Assembly: GCA_907163375.1 (NCBI GenBank)
Contig: CAJQUW010001997.1
Location: forward strand, 1 to 64,000
DNA: 64,000 nucleotides
Source: Prostheceraeus crozeri
Taxonomy: Eukaryota > Platyhelminthes > Polycladida > Euryleptidae
Direction: 5' to 3'
Shown: piece after piece, positions 16,272 to 28,182 of the stretch
How positions within the stretch are numbered: position 1 is the stretch's first letter
How the letters are laid out: each line of letters begins with the position of its first letter
Position numbers and translations under genes: made by a program
The notes under the pieces: generated by a model
The model's input: the letters and a program-made list of their open reading frames with translations, nothing else
Told to the model about the DNA's origin: nothing
The model's database searches: none

Positions 16272-18660
16272 CTACAGAGTTTGATTATATAACAAGGAAG
16301 AAGTAAAAATGAATCCGTCTATTCTTCTTTTGGTTCTGACAGATGGAAGAATCAGGCGATTGCTACGAACAGACTTTACAGGTAGCAGCTTGTGCAAAAC
16401 ATGATCAGAAGATGCCAAAGCTTGTTTAAACAACTTCAGTGACAATGATTGTCGACGATTCATGATATTCAACATGTTGCAATTTTCACAATCTTGAACA
16501 GCCTCACCATGTATGATACGAAAAGATCTTTCACACAGTGACATAATTGTAGAATTTAGGACAACACCTGGATTCAAGAATACGGGGAGGCATATTCCAT
16601 TAAAGATCGAATAACAGAATTAAAAACTAACATCAATTCATCGTGTGATAAAATGCCTTTCAGAATACGTAGCACGTATAATCTTCTAGATACCTTTTGT
16701 ACAATATATTCAAAATGGTTGGTCCATGTAACTTTCTCGTTGAAGTGCAACCCAAGAACTTTGAGTACAGATACATTTTCGAAATTTGGAACAATCGGAA
16801 AGGAAACTTTACCGTACTGTGCGCATAAAACTTTGGTTTTGCTTCTATTTACAGACATGCCATTCAAACTACACCAGTTTTCAAAATGATGAACTTCATC
16901 ACGAACGAGCGCTAGGTCATCATGGTTACTTTTATATACAGGTAGCAAAAGGACGATGTCATCTGCGTATTTAATTACACGCGCATGAAGACAATTAACA
17001 GGTGTATATGTGGACATGTAAAGGGCAAACAAAATTGGACCAATCACAGACCCTTGAGCAACGCCACTGGTTACACGACTATGAGTACTTCTAACACTGC
17101 CAAGTTTAACTCTTTGTTCACGATCTGTCAAATAATTATTCAGCCAGTTCACAAAAACATTTACATTCGGAAAATCACAATCAGAGATAACAGTCAGAAG
17201 AAGATGATGAGGAACTCGATCAAATGCATTAGTCATATCAAAAGTAATGACGCGAACTGCAGATACATCAGCATTGTCCAAAAAACTTAAAATAATGTCA
17301 TGCGCAGTTATCAAAGCACACACAGTTGAGGAGCCTGGCCTATATGCGAATTGGAATTCATCATAATAACGTAAAAGAGACTTCCGAAACTTATTCAAAA
17401 CGACTTTTTCACAGAGCTTGCTCATTATAGGCAACAGCGATATGGGGCGCAATGCATCTCTATGAACAGGAGTAGTTTTTGGCAGAGGGCAAATGTCTGC
17501 AACTTTCCAAGGTTTAGGGAAAAAACCAGTTGAAAACGAAAGATTGATTATATGACTGAGAGGTTGACATATGACATCATCAGAAAGTTTTAATGCAAAT
17601 GGAGGCACACCATCACTGCCACAAGCCTTGTTGGTATTCAAGCCACATAACAAATTGTATACAAACATATCATTACATAATATGTATATTATAGAACGTA
17701 CAGGGGTGGAAACTGGTTGTAGTGGAAAATCAATACGATCAACAAAAAAACAAGGCATTGATAGTCTCTGCGGCATCACCAGCATTAGAAAAAAGACTAA
17801 CAATCTTATTGACAGAATTATCATTTGATTTATTACGTATATCGCTGACAATTGACCAAACGCCTTTAGGGGGATTGCGCATGTTCCTGCTCCAGATCAA
17901 CTTAGACTTAAACAATTCTTTTTTAACTTTCGCTTTATAATGATTGTACAGTGCAAAATTTTTGCTTCGATAAGCTGACCATCTTTTATTAATCAAATCG
18001 ATTAATAATGGAGTCATCCACGGCTTAGTTTGAGGAATAAACTTTACAAAAGACACAGGTATGACTGTAAAAGATTTCATAAAATTTCTCGATAGAGTCA
18101 TGTACATCAGTACAACACAACACCGTAGACCAATCAGCTGTGCTCAATTTGCTGTAAAATTCTGACACGTGAGACTTTCGGAAGTCGTACACCTTGTGGT
18201 AATGAGCATTGCATCTTACGGGTGACATATTCCTAGAGACAAAAACAATGGAATGCGTATTTACAGCACTACCCAAGAATGGAGCTAGGGAAATAGCAAA
18301 ATCATTCTGACGGTTCTCGTGACAAAAAAATTATCTAAAATGGCATTACCGAAAGTAGGAGAATCATTGCATAATTCAAAACTATTATAGAAAAAGGATA
18401 AGTCATACCGATTAAAGTCTCCACATACATAAATAAGTAGATGATTCAGGATTAATGCATAATAAATAGTCAAAGCAAAGTGTGATATAATCTTTCATTA
18501 TATCAGAGCACAAACCAGGTGGAACATAGACACATAGCAGATATGAAAGTCTTGAATCATAATCATTTAACTGAATGAAAGTGATTTCGATACCGCTAGG
18601 AGCGATGAAATCTGGTGGAATTACTACGCAAGTGGCACGAGTTGATACTGAGGAATACAC
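16272..18660 (-). pseudogene. LINE A ORF2: endonuclease and reverse transcriptase
   Basis: The endonuclease is readable at 18,660-18,025, for example YVCGDFNRYD. The longest open stretch (17,851-16,574) is the reverse transcriptase, with NKACGSDGVPPFALK, PISLLPIMSKLCEKVV, FAYRPGSSTVCAL, ITFDMTNAFDRVPHHLL, GVAQGSVIGPILFALY and the catalytic VIKYADDIVLLLPVY. The thumb and C-terminal part continue to 16,272 in another frame. I count about four frame changes across the ORF. The family is CR1/Jockey superfamily; I cannot give the clade. Confidence 0.85.
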
Positions 18661-18929
18661 AACAGTTCCTCCACCACGTCTGGTGTCGAGGTCATTGTCC
18701 TGTCTGTCGTTTCGGAAGATGTTATAGCCTTGAATTTGAATGAGTTCGTTGTCGATAATTGGTGTAAACCATGACTCAGTTATGCAAATGAAAGTAGGTC
18801 TAGTCTAAGAAACTAGAGCTCGGAGTTCATCAAGTTTATATAGTAATGACTGTGCATTACAAAGCAGAAGCCAATACAATTTCTCATTTGGAATAGTCGG
18901 TTGTTGAGACCTAGGAGGTAAAACCGTTT

Positions 18930-19706
18930 TTAGAAATTTTTGATGTCTCTACGTCGCTGAATTTCATTGCGGAAAATAACTACATCTTCTCCCTCATTCC
19001 TTCGCCGTTTCAGCTCTTCAAGAAGTGCCTTTCTGCAACTTTGTTGTATAGGCGTACGATCAGGATTTAAATACACGTCCTTGAGATCTACAAACTTTCG
19101 CAAGTTCTTGGCCTTCTGTAAGGCGCGTTCCTGAAAGTCATCGCTGTTGCAGATTACTTTTATGAGACGAGGTCGTTCAACACTCAGTTTACCAATACGA
19201 TGCACTTCAGAAACACCGTCGACTTCACAACCAATCTTCTGCAAAATCTCCACACACTTTAATCGATCAGAATTTGAAGAATCGTGTGCGGATTCAGGAA
19301 TACCAGAAACAATGATGTTGCGTTTCCTTCTCGCTTGATCGCTTATTTCTTTTGACATCTTTGAGATCACGTTGTGCTGAAGTTTGTCCAGCGACTTCAA
19401 AGCATAATCAATTTGCTCGGATTTCTCCTGAACCTGAATATTGCTTAGACGTGCAAGAGTAGTCTCAGTCTGCAACTTATCGTACTTCGTTTGGAGGTCT
19501 TTGTTAGCATCATCCAATTCTTCAACTTGACGCTGTAGAGCGCTAACTGTTGATTTAAGACTTTCGATTTCAGCCTTCACAGTATTAATGATATCGCAAC
19601 GAGCGGATTCAATCAATGTTATGATATCCGACAAAGTAACAGTGCTGCTCGCGGACCCAGAACGGGTATTACGCATCTTCGGGGTGGTATCACCAGGCAT
19701 GTTCAA
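18930..19706 (-). CDS. LINE A ORF1 protein, coiled coil plus RRM-like domain (258 aa)
   Basis: An N-terminal coiled coil (about residues 25-115, for example VKAEIESLKSTVSALQRQVE) would make trimers or other oligomers. It is followed by an RRM-like domain beginning RRKRNIIVSGIPESAHDSS and a C-terminal nucleic-acid-binding part (YLNPDRTPIQQSCRKALLEE, then LKRRRNEGED). This is the layout of L1-like/CR1 ORF1 RNA-binding chaperones. The frame is uninterrupted from MNMPGDTTP to the stop, in contrast to ORF2. Confidence 0.8.
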   Translation of the reverse strand: MNMPGDTTPKMRNTRSGSASSTVTLSDIITLIESARCDIINTVKAEIESLKSTVSALQRQVEELDDANKDLQTKYDKLQTETTLARLSNIQVQEKSEQIDYALKSLDKLQHNVISKMSKEISDQARRKRNIIVSGIPESAHDSSNSDRLKCVEILQKIGCEVDGVSEVHRIGKLSVERPRLIKVICNSDDFQERALQKAKNLRKFVDLKDVYLNPDRTPIQQSCRKALLEELKRRRNEGEDVVIFRNEIQRRRDIKNF

Positions 19707-19864
19707 AATATAATATCACTAAGACAGAAAGCGGCAGATAAAAGCGGAAAGGTCTCAAACACCGACCGTCACAGCTTATTCGACACACTAGACCAAAAGG
19801 ATTCGAATGTCTCCAATAATGCCCTGATATTGGCAAAACTTAATCATCAGAAATTCACCAGGCA

Positions 19865-19940
19865 GTCTGCTACATTCAGGATTCGAACCAACAAAAGAAA
19901 AGGATCAGAGTCGAACGTCGTAACCAGTGCACCAGCAGAC
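19865..19940 (-). other. tRNA-like segment in the LINE A 5' region
   Basis: On the minus strand this 76-base stretch has 7-base complementary ends (GTCTGCT and AGCAGAC). It has a good A box (TGGTGCACTGGTTACGACG) and a perfect B box (GGTTCGAATCC). The T stem is poor and the anticodon arm is degenerate, so it is not a functional tRNA. It is either a SINE-type insertion or a tRNA-derived Pol III promoter in the 5' leader, in the same orientation as ORF1. Confidence 0.55.
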
Positions 19941-20309
19941 AACAGGTTCCGCAGGTATTGTTACTCGCACTTATTCAGAGATTCAGAATTTGCGAGCACA
20001 CGCAGCACCGAAGTGTATTGATGACGTCAGATTCGGCGCAGGAACTTTTACAGTCAAGAGATTGATTGTAAGAGACCGATGAACAATACTCATACGGCAA
20101 CGCGAAAAGAATTTAAGACGATGATCGTAGGCAATCCAACATGAATAGACAAGCACACTTGAGCACGATTATAGAGAACACGACAATGAGTGCGCAGATC
20201 AAAATTCGAGGAAAAACGGTGGCTGGAAACCGAAGATAATAAGTCCTTTCAATTAAACCACGAGAGTTGACACGCTACCGACCAGCACGCAGCAATTTAC
20301 ATGCCACCA

Positions 20310-21232
20310 CGCGGATGAGCCACCAAGCATGTTCTTTCTTCTCTGAGCATGAAATTGAGGTCCTATCACATTTTTCAGCCTCTGATACCTGCAGACACCC
20401 ATAAGACGCAAAATCTACGCAACAGGACTGCCGACAAATGTTGCACAAATGTCACGCGTAACCACGGATTTTTAGGGTCATGTAATTGCGCGTAATTGAG
20501 CTTGGCATGTCACCTAGTGTAGCGACAAGTCTATGCACAATGCAAGAAATTACATCAATGCCCGGTGTGAGTAAGCCAACGGCTAGTAAAATCATACGAA
20601 AGGTGAAAAATGACAATCCTCTCACCCGAGACGTCCTAGAAGTTGTGGTAGAAGAATGGCTAAATCAGTATGAGCAGTGTTCAAAATTTACCCGGAAACG
20701 TTTTTGCAAAATGGAAAGACAATAAGATTGACATATTACTGCTGGCGAGTAACATGCAGTGGTGGGGCCTATATTTCTGAGTATGTACACCAGGTGACAT
20801 TGCCACGCGTAATTACGGAGCACCCCAAGCATCCGTGGTTATTAAGGGCAGTTTATACTTCTACGCGCGTACATTCGTGCTGCACCAAGAGTCAGCAATC
20901 ACGTGATCTGATGATGTCAAAGCATGGGGAATGTTTATGAACAAGCGCGGGCGAGCGTTTATAGTTTCCGCGTCGTCTACGGTTGTCCTTGTTGCCACTT
21001 GAAACGCGGATGAGCCACCAAGCATGTTCTTTCTTCTCTGAGCATGAAATTGAGGTCCTATCACAATTTTTCAGCCTCTGATACCTGCAGACACCCATAA
21101 GACGCAAAATCTACGCAACAGGACTGCCGACAAATGTTGCACAAATGTCACGCGTAACCACGGATTTTTAGGGTCATGTAATTGCGCGTAATTGAGCTTG
21201 GCATGTCACCTAGTGTAGCGACAAGTCTATGC
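20310..21232. repeat. 227-bp direct repeat flanking a possible Harbinger-like scrap
   Basis: Sequence 20,310-20,535 (CGGATGAGCCACCAAGCATG to GACAAGTCTATGC) returns at 21,005-21,232 with about one base difference, offset about 695 bases. The intervening DNA has a helix-turn-like plus frame (ITSMPGVSKPTASKIIRKVK). On minus there is a frame with EKKEHAWWLIRVSS that faintly recalls the N-terminus of PIF transposases. The near identity means a recent local duplication. The coding resemblance is weak. Confidence 0.55.
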
Positions 21233-21329
21233 TTCCTTTCTTTTAAAACTTAAAATCGACGGCCAACGTAGTCATCGTAAGGTATTATAGATAGGTACGA
21301 ACAGTGCCTATCATTTTACTCCACTAAAA

Positions 21330-21725
21330 GTCGCCTGTAGCGACTTGGTCTGTAGAAGAATGCCAAAGATCAGTTGGCAGGACAGACGGATCAACGTCAG
21401 TGTGTTGTGAGAAATGGGTATGTAGCTTCAGGTTTTGGAGATGGTGAAAAGAAGGAAGCTTGTATTCTTCGGATATGCATGCAGAAGGAAAGAACTGGTT
21501 AAGGATGTGATAGTAGACATTTATCCTAGAAGACGAAGAAGGGGCAGGCTTCGCAGACAATATGATGATGACATCAAACAATGAACGAATACGACATTGG
21601 GAAAGGCAGTGATGTGGACAAAGAATCGACATCAGTGGAGAGCCTTGGTTAGTGCTGTTGCGAGAACGGCTAGCTTCGATCCGAGGATGTTGAAATGGAA
21701 ATGGAATAAGTCGCTGGAGCATGAA
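21330..21725 (+). pseudogene. LINE ORF2 C-terminal scrap
   Basis: The plus strand reads MVKRRKLVFFGYACRRKELV, then DIYPRRRRGRLRRQYDDDIK, and after a stop LGKAVMWTKNRHQWRALVSA. This is the common LINE C-terminal pattern: 'RRRLxWFGHVxR', 'GRRRRGRPRxxWxDDI', 'AxDRxxWRxLV'. Only the 3' end of an old element remains. The minus-strand frames at 21,324-21,817 are its shadows. Confidence 0.65.
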
Positions 21726-22400
21726 CAGTGAACGCTACTTGGTCCACTAAAGACTGCAGCTAAGCTCAGCAAGTGAGGAGACGTGCAGCTCTGCCTCATT
21801 GCTTTTATAAATGGCAAGCCTCTATCACATGAACTGGTATAGGCTTATAGTAGCCAACTGACTCGAAACTGTACTAAATTTTCCTTTTCTTTTCAGGAAC
21901 AACGAAATTGACTCTTGGACTACTTCAGGACTAAGAGCCGTAACAGGGCATAATCGTTGGGACAGCAAGAGAATGCCAGACGTGCTAGGTGATGCTTCTT
22001 CAGTTTTTCGTTATTCGAATCTTGCCATGTACACTTGACTCCAAATTTTAATTGACCTTGATACGAAATATCTCAATGCTGCATTAAAAGAAAGCAATTC
22101 CGAATTTAGACACGACACGGTCAAAAAATTTCGAAGGATCCAGGACACGGAAGATACCAAAGTTAAACAACTACCCTAGTGGAGAATCCTGTAAATAATT
22201 AGGTAATTTAAAGTCATGAACGAATGAATACAAATTAATACTAACTACAATGTACATGTAGCAACCTACTCCAGTACAGAGTAGGGACTGAAATGCGTAT
22301 AAAGGCTAGTCGACTCAACTTAAGACGGGAAGGGAAATAAATTAATACTTATAAACGATTTTATTTTACCATTTAAGAACTAAAATAAGAGTTCGTCATG
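21726..22400. other. No gene seen
   Basis: This is AT-rich DNA with scattered stops in all frames. I see no motif, clear repeat or RNA gene here apart from the likely 3' tail of the Penelope-like element toward the right. Confidence 0.5.
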
Positions 22401-23280
22401 GACCTGACGAGAAGCTAACTTAAACAAATGGTGAAAATAAGGAACCTAAAAAACCAAAATTAAGTTTGCTATGTAAGGAGTCATCAGGGAGGAGCCATGT
22501 GGCTGCATGAAGCAAGGTTTCGGCTCCTAACCTCCAACCTATACCACATGGCGGGGCCAAGCCAACCATATCGAATGCACGACATGGAAGGTCTCTCATA
22601 GGACATGGAATGCACGACATGGAAGGAAACATAGCAGAACCTAACCGAAAATAAAATTTAGGAATTTCTAGGACAAAAGGAAGCACATGAAACTGGAAGA
22701 GGTCTCCTTAGCCCAACATGCCAATGATGAATGGCATCTGGCGGGGCGAAAAACAACCAAACTTAAGAACGAGGAACCTATTTTTTGTGAAGGACTTTAT
22801 GAAAGAATTAACCAGCATATTAACCTCATAATCCCTTCCTTTGAAGATATCGAAAATGCCCTTAGCTCCTGATATAAAGGCGGAAGCATCAGATGAAATC
22901 CTGGCGAACCTGATGAGTTGGGCAGCAAAGATGTTTAAACCAGTGTTCAAAGGCATATTACTCTCGGAGAAAGTACTGTATACAGCACCACTGGGAAGCT
23001 GAACTCATCAACCTTATGGTAAACCTCTGTGATGTATTAGTCACCATCTTCGATCCTGATTTTAACATCCAAATAATTAACGCATTTGTTGTTATCTCCG
23101 CTTCTGCTAGCCAAGAGATCTATCGGGTAGATTTCAGGAGGGATCTTATCAAAATGTTTGCAGTTAAACACACAAATGTCGTCGACATACCTAGTGGTAC
23201 GAGAGAGAAGTTTGGCTAAGCCAAATCTCTTACTCCCCAGGAGGCCCTTCACAAACTTAACCCATTTCCTACCCATACAT
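22400..23280 (-). mobile_element. Penelope-like retroelement (PLE), 3' part
   Basis: The minus strand at 23,276-23,037 reads TRYVDDICVFNCKHFDKIPP, then EIYPIDLLASRSGDNNKCVN and YLDVKI. This is the Penelope-type catalytic YVDD box followed by 'IYP-x-x-L...N-x-x-x-YLD'. Further on (22,956-22,708) comes LNIFAAQLIRFARISSDASA, then SGAKGIFDIFKGRDYEVNML, the 'QLIRyaRicss...L..RGY' thumb of PLEs. The rest to about 22,400 is a non-coding tail. The copy is 5'-truncated and interrupted. Confidence 0.75.
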
Positions 23281-23281
23281 A

Positions 23282-25690
23282 CTGTGAGAGTGCAACTCTA
23301 AGAATGATGTGACATGGTCATCTCACGGAATTTTTACCAGCAATTTTACCTGATTAAGTTGAATATACTATCCAATAATAAAACAAGAAAAAAAACATTT
23401 TTTTTAGTTTGCTTTGGAAGGGCGCACATTCAAAGTATTCATCTTTTCAAAATGGCGACTTCTTCAGGCAACCGACAACGGTGAGTATGGCTACATTAAT
23501 ATGATTTACTTTAGATTCAATATATCATAGATTAATACTTACATACAATATGAAAATACGTTTTTTTAGTTGTATTGCTATTTACATTATGTCATTGGTA
23601 ATCGCGAAAATACATTTGCACTCTCACAGAGTGCATGGGATCGAGAGGGAAAGTGTACATATTTCCGTTTTTAAGAAGAAAATTGATGTCAACGCTATAA
23701 AGATGCGGTATTGGTGAGTTGATTTATTTATCTAATATAGTTTAGGCTTACTAAACATTTTTATCTAGTTGAATATCTGCTGTTCCAGTTGTAGACGTAC
23801 TGAATCGGAATACTTCGTAATGCGACGTTATTTTATATAAACGTCGGAAAGTTGTTTGAATTCTAAAATAGGCTCATTTATGTGATATATGATGTAATTG
23901 ATCGATGTCACCGTCATGCTCTAACATAGCTATCATTATTATTTGAGGATAATGAATATATCTTAAAACTAAAACATGAACAAAAAGTGTACTTTGCGGG
24001 GTTCGACCGCTGCAGACAGTATTCTAGACAACTCGGCTACCGACGTTTTGCTGCTCGTGCAACCGTGCGAAACTAATATTGCAATTGCTCTATTGTCAGC
24101 AGTATAGGCCTACATATGCGTGTTTTTTTTCAGGAACTACAATGCTGAAGAGGTCGCTGCGATAATTGCAGACTTCGAAGATGATTTAGAAAGTGGCTGC
24201 ATCTTCATTCAACCTCCTGAAAATGACCAGAGCGATGGAGACACTGCAGACGAGGAAACTTTTTGTGTTGATAATTTACCTGCCTCCCAGCTTCGAGCCC
24301 CAGCATCGGCATCGATTCATTTGCAAAACGGCGAAACCGTTAGAATATATACCGAACAAAGAGAAACCCGAGAAAAAATAATATAAAAAAATATAAACCG
24401 AACAGGTGATGAAGATGATTACGGAAATTATGAACTGAATTCGAAACCACGAGAGGACAATATTAGTCATTTGTGGTCCGATCTAAAATGGCGCAGAAAT
24501 AAGAAAATGCGAAAGAAGGACTTATCTGAGAATCCATTGGCGGATAATATGACCAATTTGAATTTGTCCGATATGTCGGCAACAAGTTTGTTTGAATTAT
24601 TTTTTGATGACGAGGTGATCATTGACTATTTGGTAGAACAAATTATTCTCTATGCTAAGCGTGACAAGATGACTCATAATTTTAGTACAACATCCTCTGA
24701 AATGAAACTTTTTTTGGCAATTCTGATCATCTCCGACAACTGCCAGGTACCAAGAATGGCGATGTATTGGGAGACAAGTTCGGATTGTAATAACGAAGCC
24801 ATATCATCATCTATGTCACGCAATCGCTTTCAAGAGCTTCTCCGTTTTCTACATCTGCCTGATAATCAGAATCTCCAAAATGGAGATAAGTTTGCAAAAT
24901 TACGATATTTTTTTACTCTTATGAATGAAAGATGCATGTATTATTTTCCAAAGGAGCGATGTTTATCAGTAGATGAATATATGGTGTCATATTTTGGCAG
25001 ACATTCTAGTAAGCAAAGAATCCAATGCAAACCGATACGCGTTCGTCGTCTATGTGATTCAGTTTGAGCCTTATCAAGGCGCCAAGAACAAAGATCCGAT
25101 TAGAAGTACGAGCGTGTCATGGGGTCTAGGAGAAAGTGTTGTTCTTTACCTAATTTCTGAATTGCCTGATAAGATACCGTTTACAATTTTCTTTGACAAT
25201 TTATTCACGTCGATTCGTCTCTTGAGGCACCTTAGTGATCTAGGATATGGAGCAGCGGGCACGATTCGCTCAAACCGTCTCGGAAAGTGTCCAGTAGATG
25301 TTAAACAAATCGACAAGGAGCGATGAATGGAGAAGGTATGATGAATTCATTCACGACTTCAATGATAACTATATTTTGATGAATGTGAAACTCACTAGTG
25401 CCTGTAATTTAGAATCCAAGAGCTGGCGGTTTCTGTTGTTAGATATACTTCTTCGAATAATCAATTCCTTTGAAAATTTACCACTGCATATGACCATGAA
25501 TGAACTTTGAGTGATGAAATATGGTTCGGTTATCATAAAACAGCGGTTGATCTTATTCTTAAAGCAGTCGAAGATTGGAGGAATATTCACCCATATCATA
25601 AACATGTTTTTAAGAATCTGCGCCGTCATGCATGATATTTAAATATGTCAGTCACAGATTAGATGACTGAAAGAAACACAGTTGTCACTG
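23282..25690 (+). mobile_element. piggyBac DNA transposon (PGBD-like)
   Basis: A transposase gene of the DDE_Tnp_1_7 family occupies 23,452-25,510. CTGTGAGAGTGCA at 23,282 is matched by its exact complement at 23,617-23,629, a 13-base inverted pair around exon 1 that may be subterminal. I found no TTAA-flanked terminal repeats. The 3' side ends in the 132-base repeat shared with 15,997, and a hAT element is inserted right after it at 25,696. Confidence 0.75.
23452..25510 (+). pseudogene. piggyBac transposase with 5' exon
   Basis: Exon 1 (23,452-23,480) encodes MATSSGNRQ and ends at a GTGAGT donor. The acceptor TTTTTTTTCAG precedes 24,134, and CG+G restores an arginine, giving RNYNAEEVAAIIADFEDDLE. 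A stop occurs at 24,386. The main domain resumes at 24,471: SATSLFELFFDDEVIIDYLV, MARLIISDNC-like helices, FQELLRFLHLPDN, then the catalytic CLSVDEYMVSYFGRHSSKQR. A shift near 25,050 moves on to VIQFEPYQGAKNKDP, FTIFFDNLFTSIRLLRHLSD and YGAAGTIRSNR. A further shift lies near 25,325. Intron, acidic N-terminus and DDE order match PGBD-type transposases. With one stop and two shifts it is inactive. Confidence 0.8.
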
Positions 25691-25695
25691 GTGAA

Positions 25696-26714
25696 TAGTG
25701 ATGCAAATGGAAAATTTTCCATTGGAAAATTTTGAAATTTATTTTTCGGTGATTCACGTTTTTTCCTTTGTTTTGGAGACTTATTATAGTCGTTTGAAAA
25801 GACTATGTAATATTCAAAGTCTTAAAACTTCTTTACAATCCCTGTATGTTAACCAAAGAGATGTTAACTTTTGGTACCAACTGCACCTTTTCCATGTCTA
25901 TCAGATCTTTCCAAATGAATCTCAGACATAAGATGGATTTCAGATTTCTCTAGCTGAATTTCATGTCACTAGCTCAACTTTGAAAAAATCTTTAATTCAA
26001 ATGGAGAATCTCCAATTCATCTGGATCATATCGCAAAATCATTTGGGCAGATCTGAAATCGATTTGGAACTATCTGAACTAGAAATGGAGGATGTGTATC
26101 CTCAACGAAGATATCGGACAATGCGCCAGAAGTTTGAAGCTATCATAGATATTCTTTTACTCATCACAGATATCTTCAGTTTGCAAATATCTCACGAGTT
26201 TACAGTCTATATATCTTCCAATATGGTGGCTCATGAATGCTGCGTGGACTGTGTGCTTATACTTCATCACATGTTCATCAACGCATGGAGAATTTGCATC
26301 TATGTGATCAACGCTGCATAATAAAGCTTAACTTTCAAGCTAACAATTAACAAACTCCAAAATAAAGTACATCATTTTTGCTACAGATCGTTCACATTGC
26401 ATGAAATTATACTCCTATGGTAAAGCAAGATTCACGTTATCCCAAACGGTGTCTGTGTGATAATTAAAAATGCAAACAATTTACTACAAGCCACTGGTGG
26501 CAAAGGAATGTTCAAAAATCCGCGGACGGAAATCGCATTGCTACGATCGCTTTAATCGAAATAATGATGAAATCAAGAGTTTTAGACCCAATTTATTGAT
26601 ACGCAGCTGCCTCGGCAGTGGAAGCGCTCAAATTATAGGGCCTATAAAAAAAATTTTCCGATTTTTTCCACGAAAAATTTTGATTCAAAATTTTCCGGAA
26701 AATTTTCATCACTA
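25696..26714. mobile_element. hAT-type non-autonomous element, perfect 8-bp TSD
   Basis: The ends are TAGTGATGCAAATGG and its approximate complement CATCACTA. They are flanked by exact copies of CTGGTGAA at 25,688-25,695 and 26,715-26,722. The TAGNG start and 8-bp duplication are hAT features. A second copy in the opposite orientation is at 52,228-53,377. The interior is AT-rich with diffuse 'AGATCTGAAAT' sub-repeats and no transposase. Short frames inside it are not genes. Confidence 0.85.
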
Positions 26715-26722
26715 CTGGTGAA

Positions 26723-28182
26723 CGACGTGAGCGAACGGGGTTTTCCAGTTAGTGCTCTGAACTAAGAATTTGCCCGTTCATGAAACGAACAACGAACTGA
26801 ACTGAAGTTTCTCAAATTTCTACAATTACTAGCAGGAAGTGCGTTTGACATTGGCATTTCACTATGCGAAGTTTGAAAAGAGATTGAGGACTAATTTGTT
26901 AAGTGGTTTAACTTTGAACTTTTTTTATTTACGTCAAGGTCTGCGCGAATGCATGTGATGGTCATAGCCTATGGCAAAATGTAGGGTGCGCACAAGCGTG
27001 GCAGAAAAATTCACTTAAATCGTTCTTCCTGTTAAATACGGTACGTCGATGTATGTAATATTTTCAGATTAACCTCAAGTACTCACCAAGCCTCCGAAAA
27101 AAGACTAGGAGAACTATGAATAACAAAAACTGACTTTCAATGCTGTATCCCCACTTCAGACATTAAGTCCCCTATAAAGGATAGATAAGTATGGGAAGAC
27201 TCATCGTGAAATTTCAGTCTAGAAACTTACATGTACGTACAAGAAATTTAGTGAAAACGAAAATAAGTATAGGCCTTTCTGAATCTCAAATTTCTCTATC
27301 TTTCAACAGCTTTGAGATCTTCGATAAAAAATGGTTCCGCTATCTTCACAATCAGATTGTAGAAAAAGTAAATTTGTCTTTCCAGCTAAAAACTGCATTG
27401 TTATGAAAAAATGAAGCATATATATATATATATATATTTATTTATATATATATATTTGTGACCAGAGCAACAAATTCGATCAGGTGATGATGAAATATAT
27501 TTGTCAACAAATCATGGATAACATACAAAGCATAAATAGGAGGACAAGTATCAAGCCCAACATGGGCAGAACAAAAAATCAAGCTGCATAATGTAAATTG
27601 CATTATAGCTATTTTCCATTGAAGAGCGACAAAAAACTTCTATGCTTAGTTTTTGAAAACATTTTCAATTTTGCAGCCGGACGGACCACATCTCATTTTG
27701 TCCTAATTCTCCAGTTTTTAACAAATCGATAGCCATAAGCACATGCATACTTGCTACATTGGAACTCAAAAAACAGGTCATTCCGAATAAAGAGCTTCTT
27801 TCATGTGCAGTAATGATGACAAAAACAATCACGTGGAGATTCATATCACACTATAAGAATAATAAGAGTTCTCCTGCCTAGAGTCCTACGATACTTTCCT
27901 ACTGAGTCCCTCTCTATCACACAATGTTAAGCGACAGATGTATTTCAACGATTCCTTCGGTTCATGATAACTTGAGTGATCACTTTCCAAACGAACCTGT
28001 TCGCACAAAGTAGCTGGTAGAACATCTCCGATGGTCATCATCAAACCATTTTGACTTTCAACGCAATTTGCTATAGAGCTTTATGAGAATCTTATGATGC
28101 AATCAAACTACATCTTGAGCGACTATACCTCAGACCACTATAATAAGATGAATTTTTAAGGTACTAGAATTGATAAATGATT
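26723..28182. other. No gene seen; AT microsatellite at 27,418-27,457
   Basis: This is AT-rich unique-looking DNA without credible coding frames, between the hAT element and the zinc-finger gene. A 40-base (AT)n tract interrupted by TTTATTT lies at 27,418-27,457. The stretch just before 28,183 would contain the 3' UTR of the zinc-finger gene. Confidence 0.5.

Larger units (their letters stand above)
16147..20290 (-). mobile_element. CR1/Jockey-type LINE (LINE A)
   Basis: The element has two ORFs in order on the minus strand: ORF1 with coiled coil and RRM-like domain (19,706-18,930), then endonuclease and reverse transcriptase (18,660-16,272). It ends at a (TTA)n tail whose complement is at 16,147-16,166. 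The 5' limit is uncertain, near 20,290, where a repeat shared with 21,005 begins. A tRNA-like segment lies in the 5' region. ORF1 is open, while ORF2 is interrupted several times, so the copy is not active. Confidence 0.85.

Noticed and set aside
19865-19940. A functional tRNA gene
   Set aside because: The A and B boxes are good, but the T stem and anticodon arm do not pair properly.
21324-21817. Two minus-strand frames
   Set aside because: The plus strand carries a recognisable LINE C-terminal scrap, and these are its complement.
25369-25629. 86-aa minus frame
   Set aside because: It is antisense to the piggyBac 3' region and repeat, with no domain.
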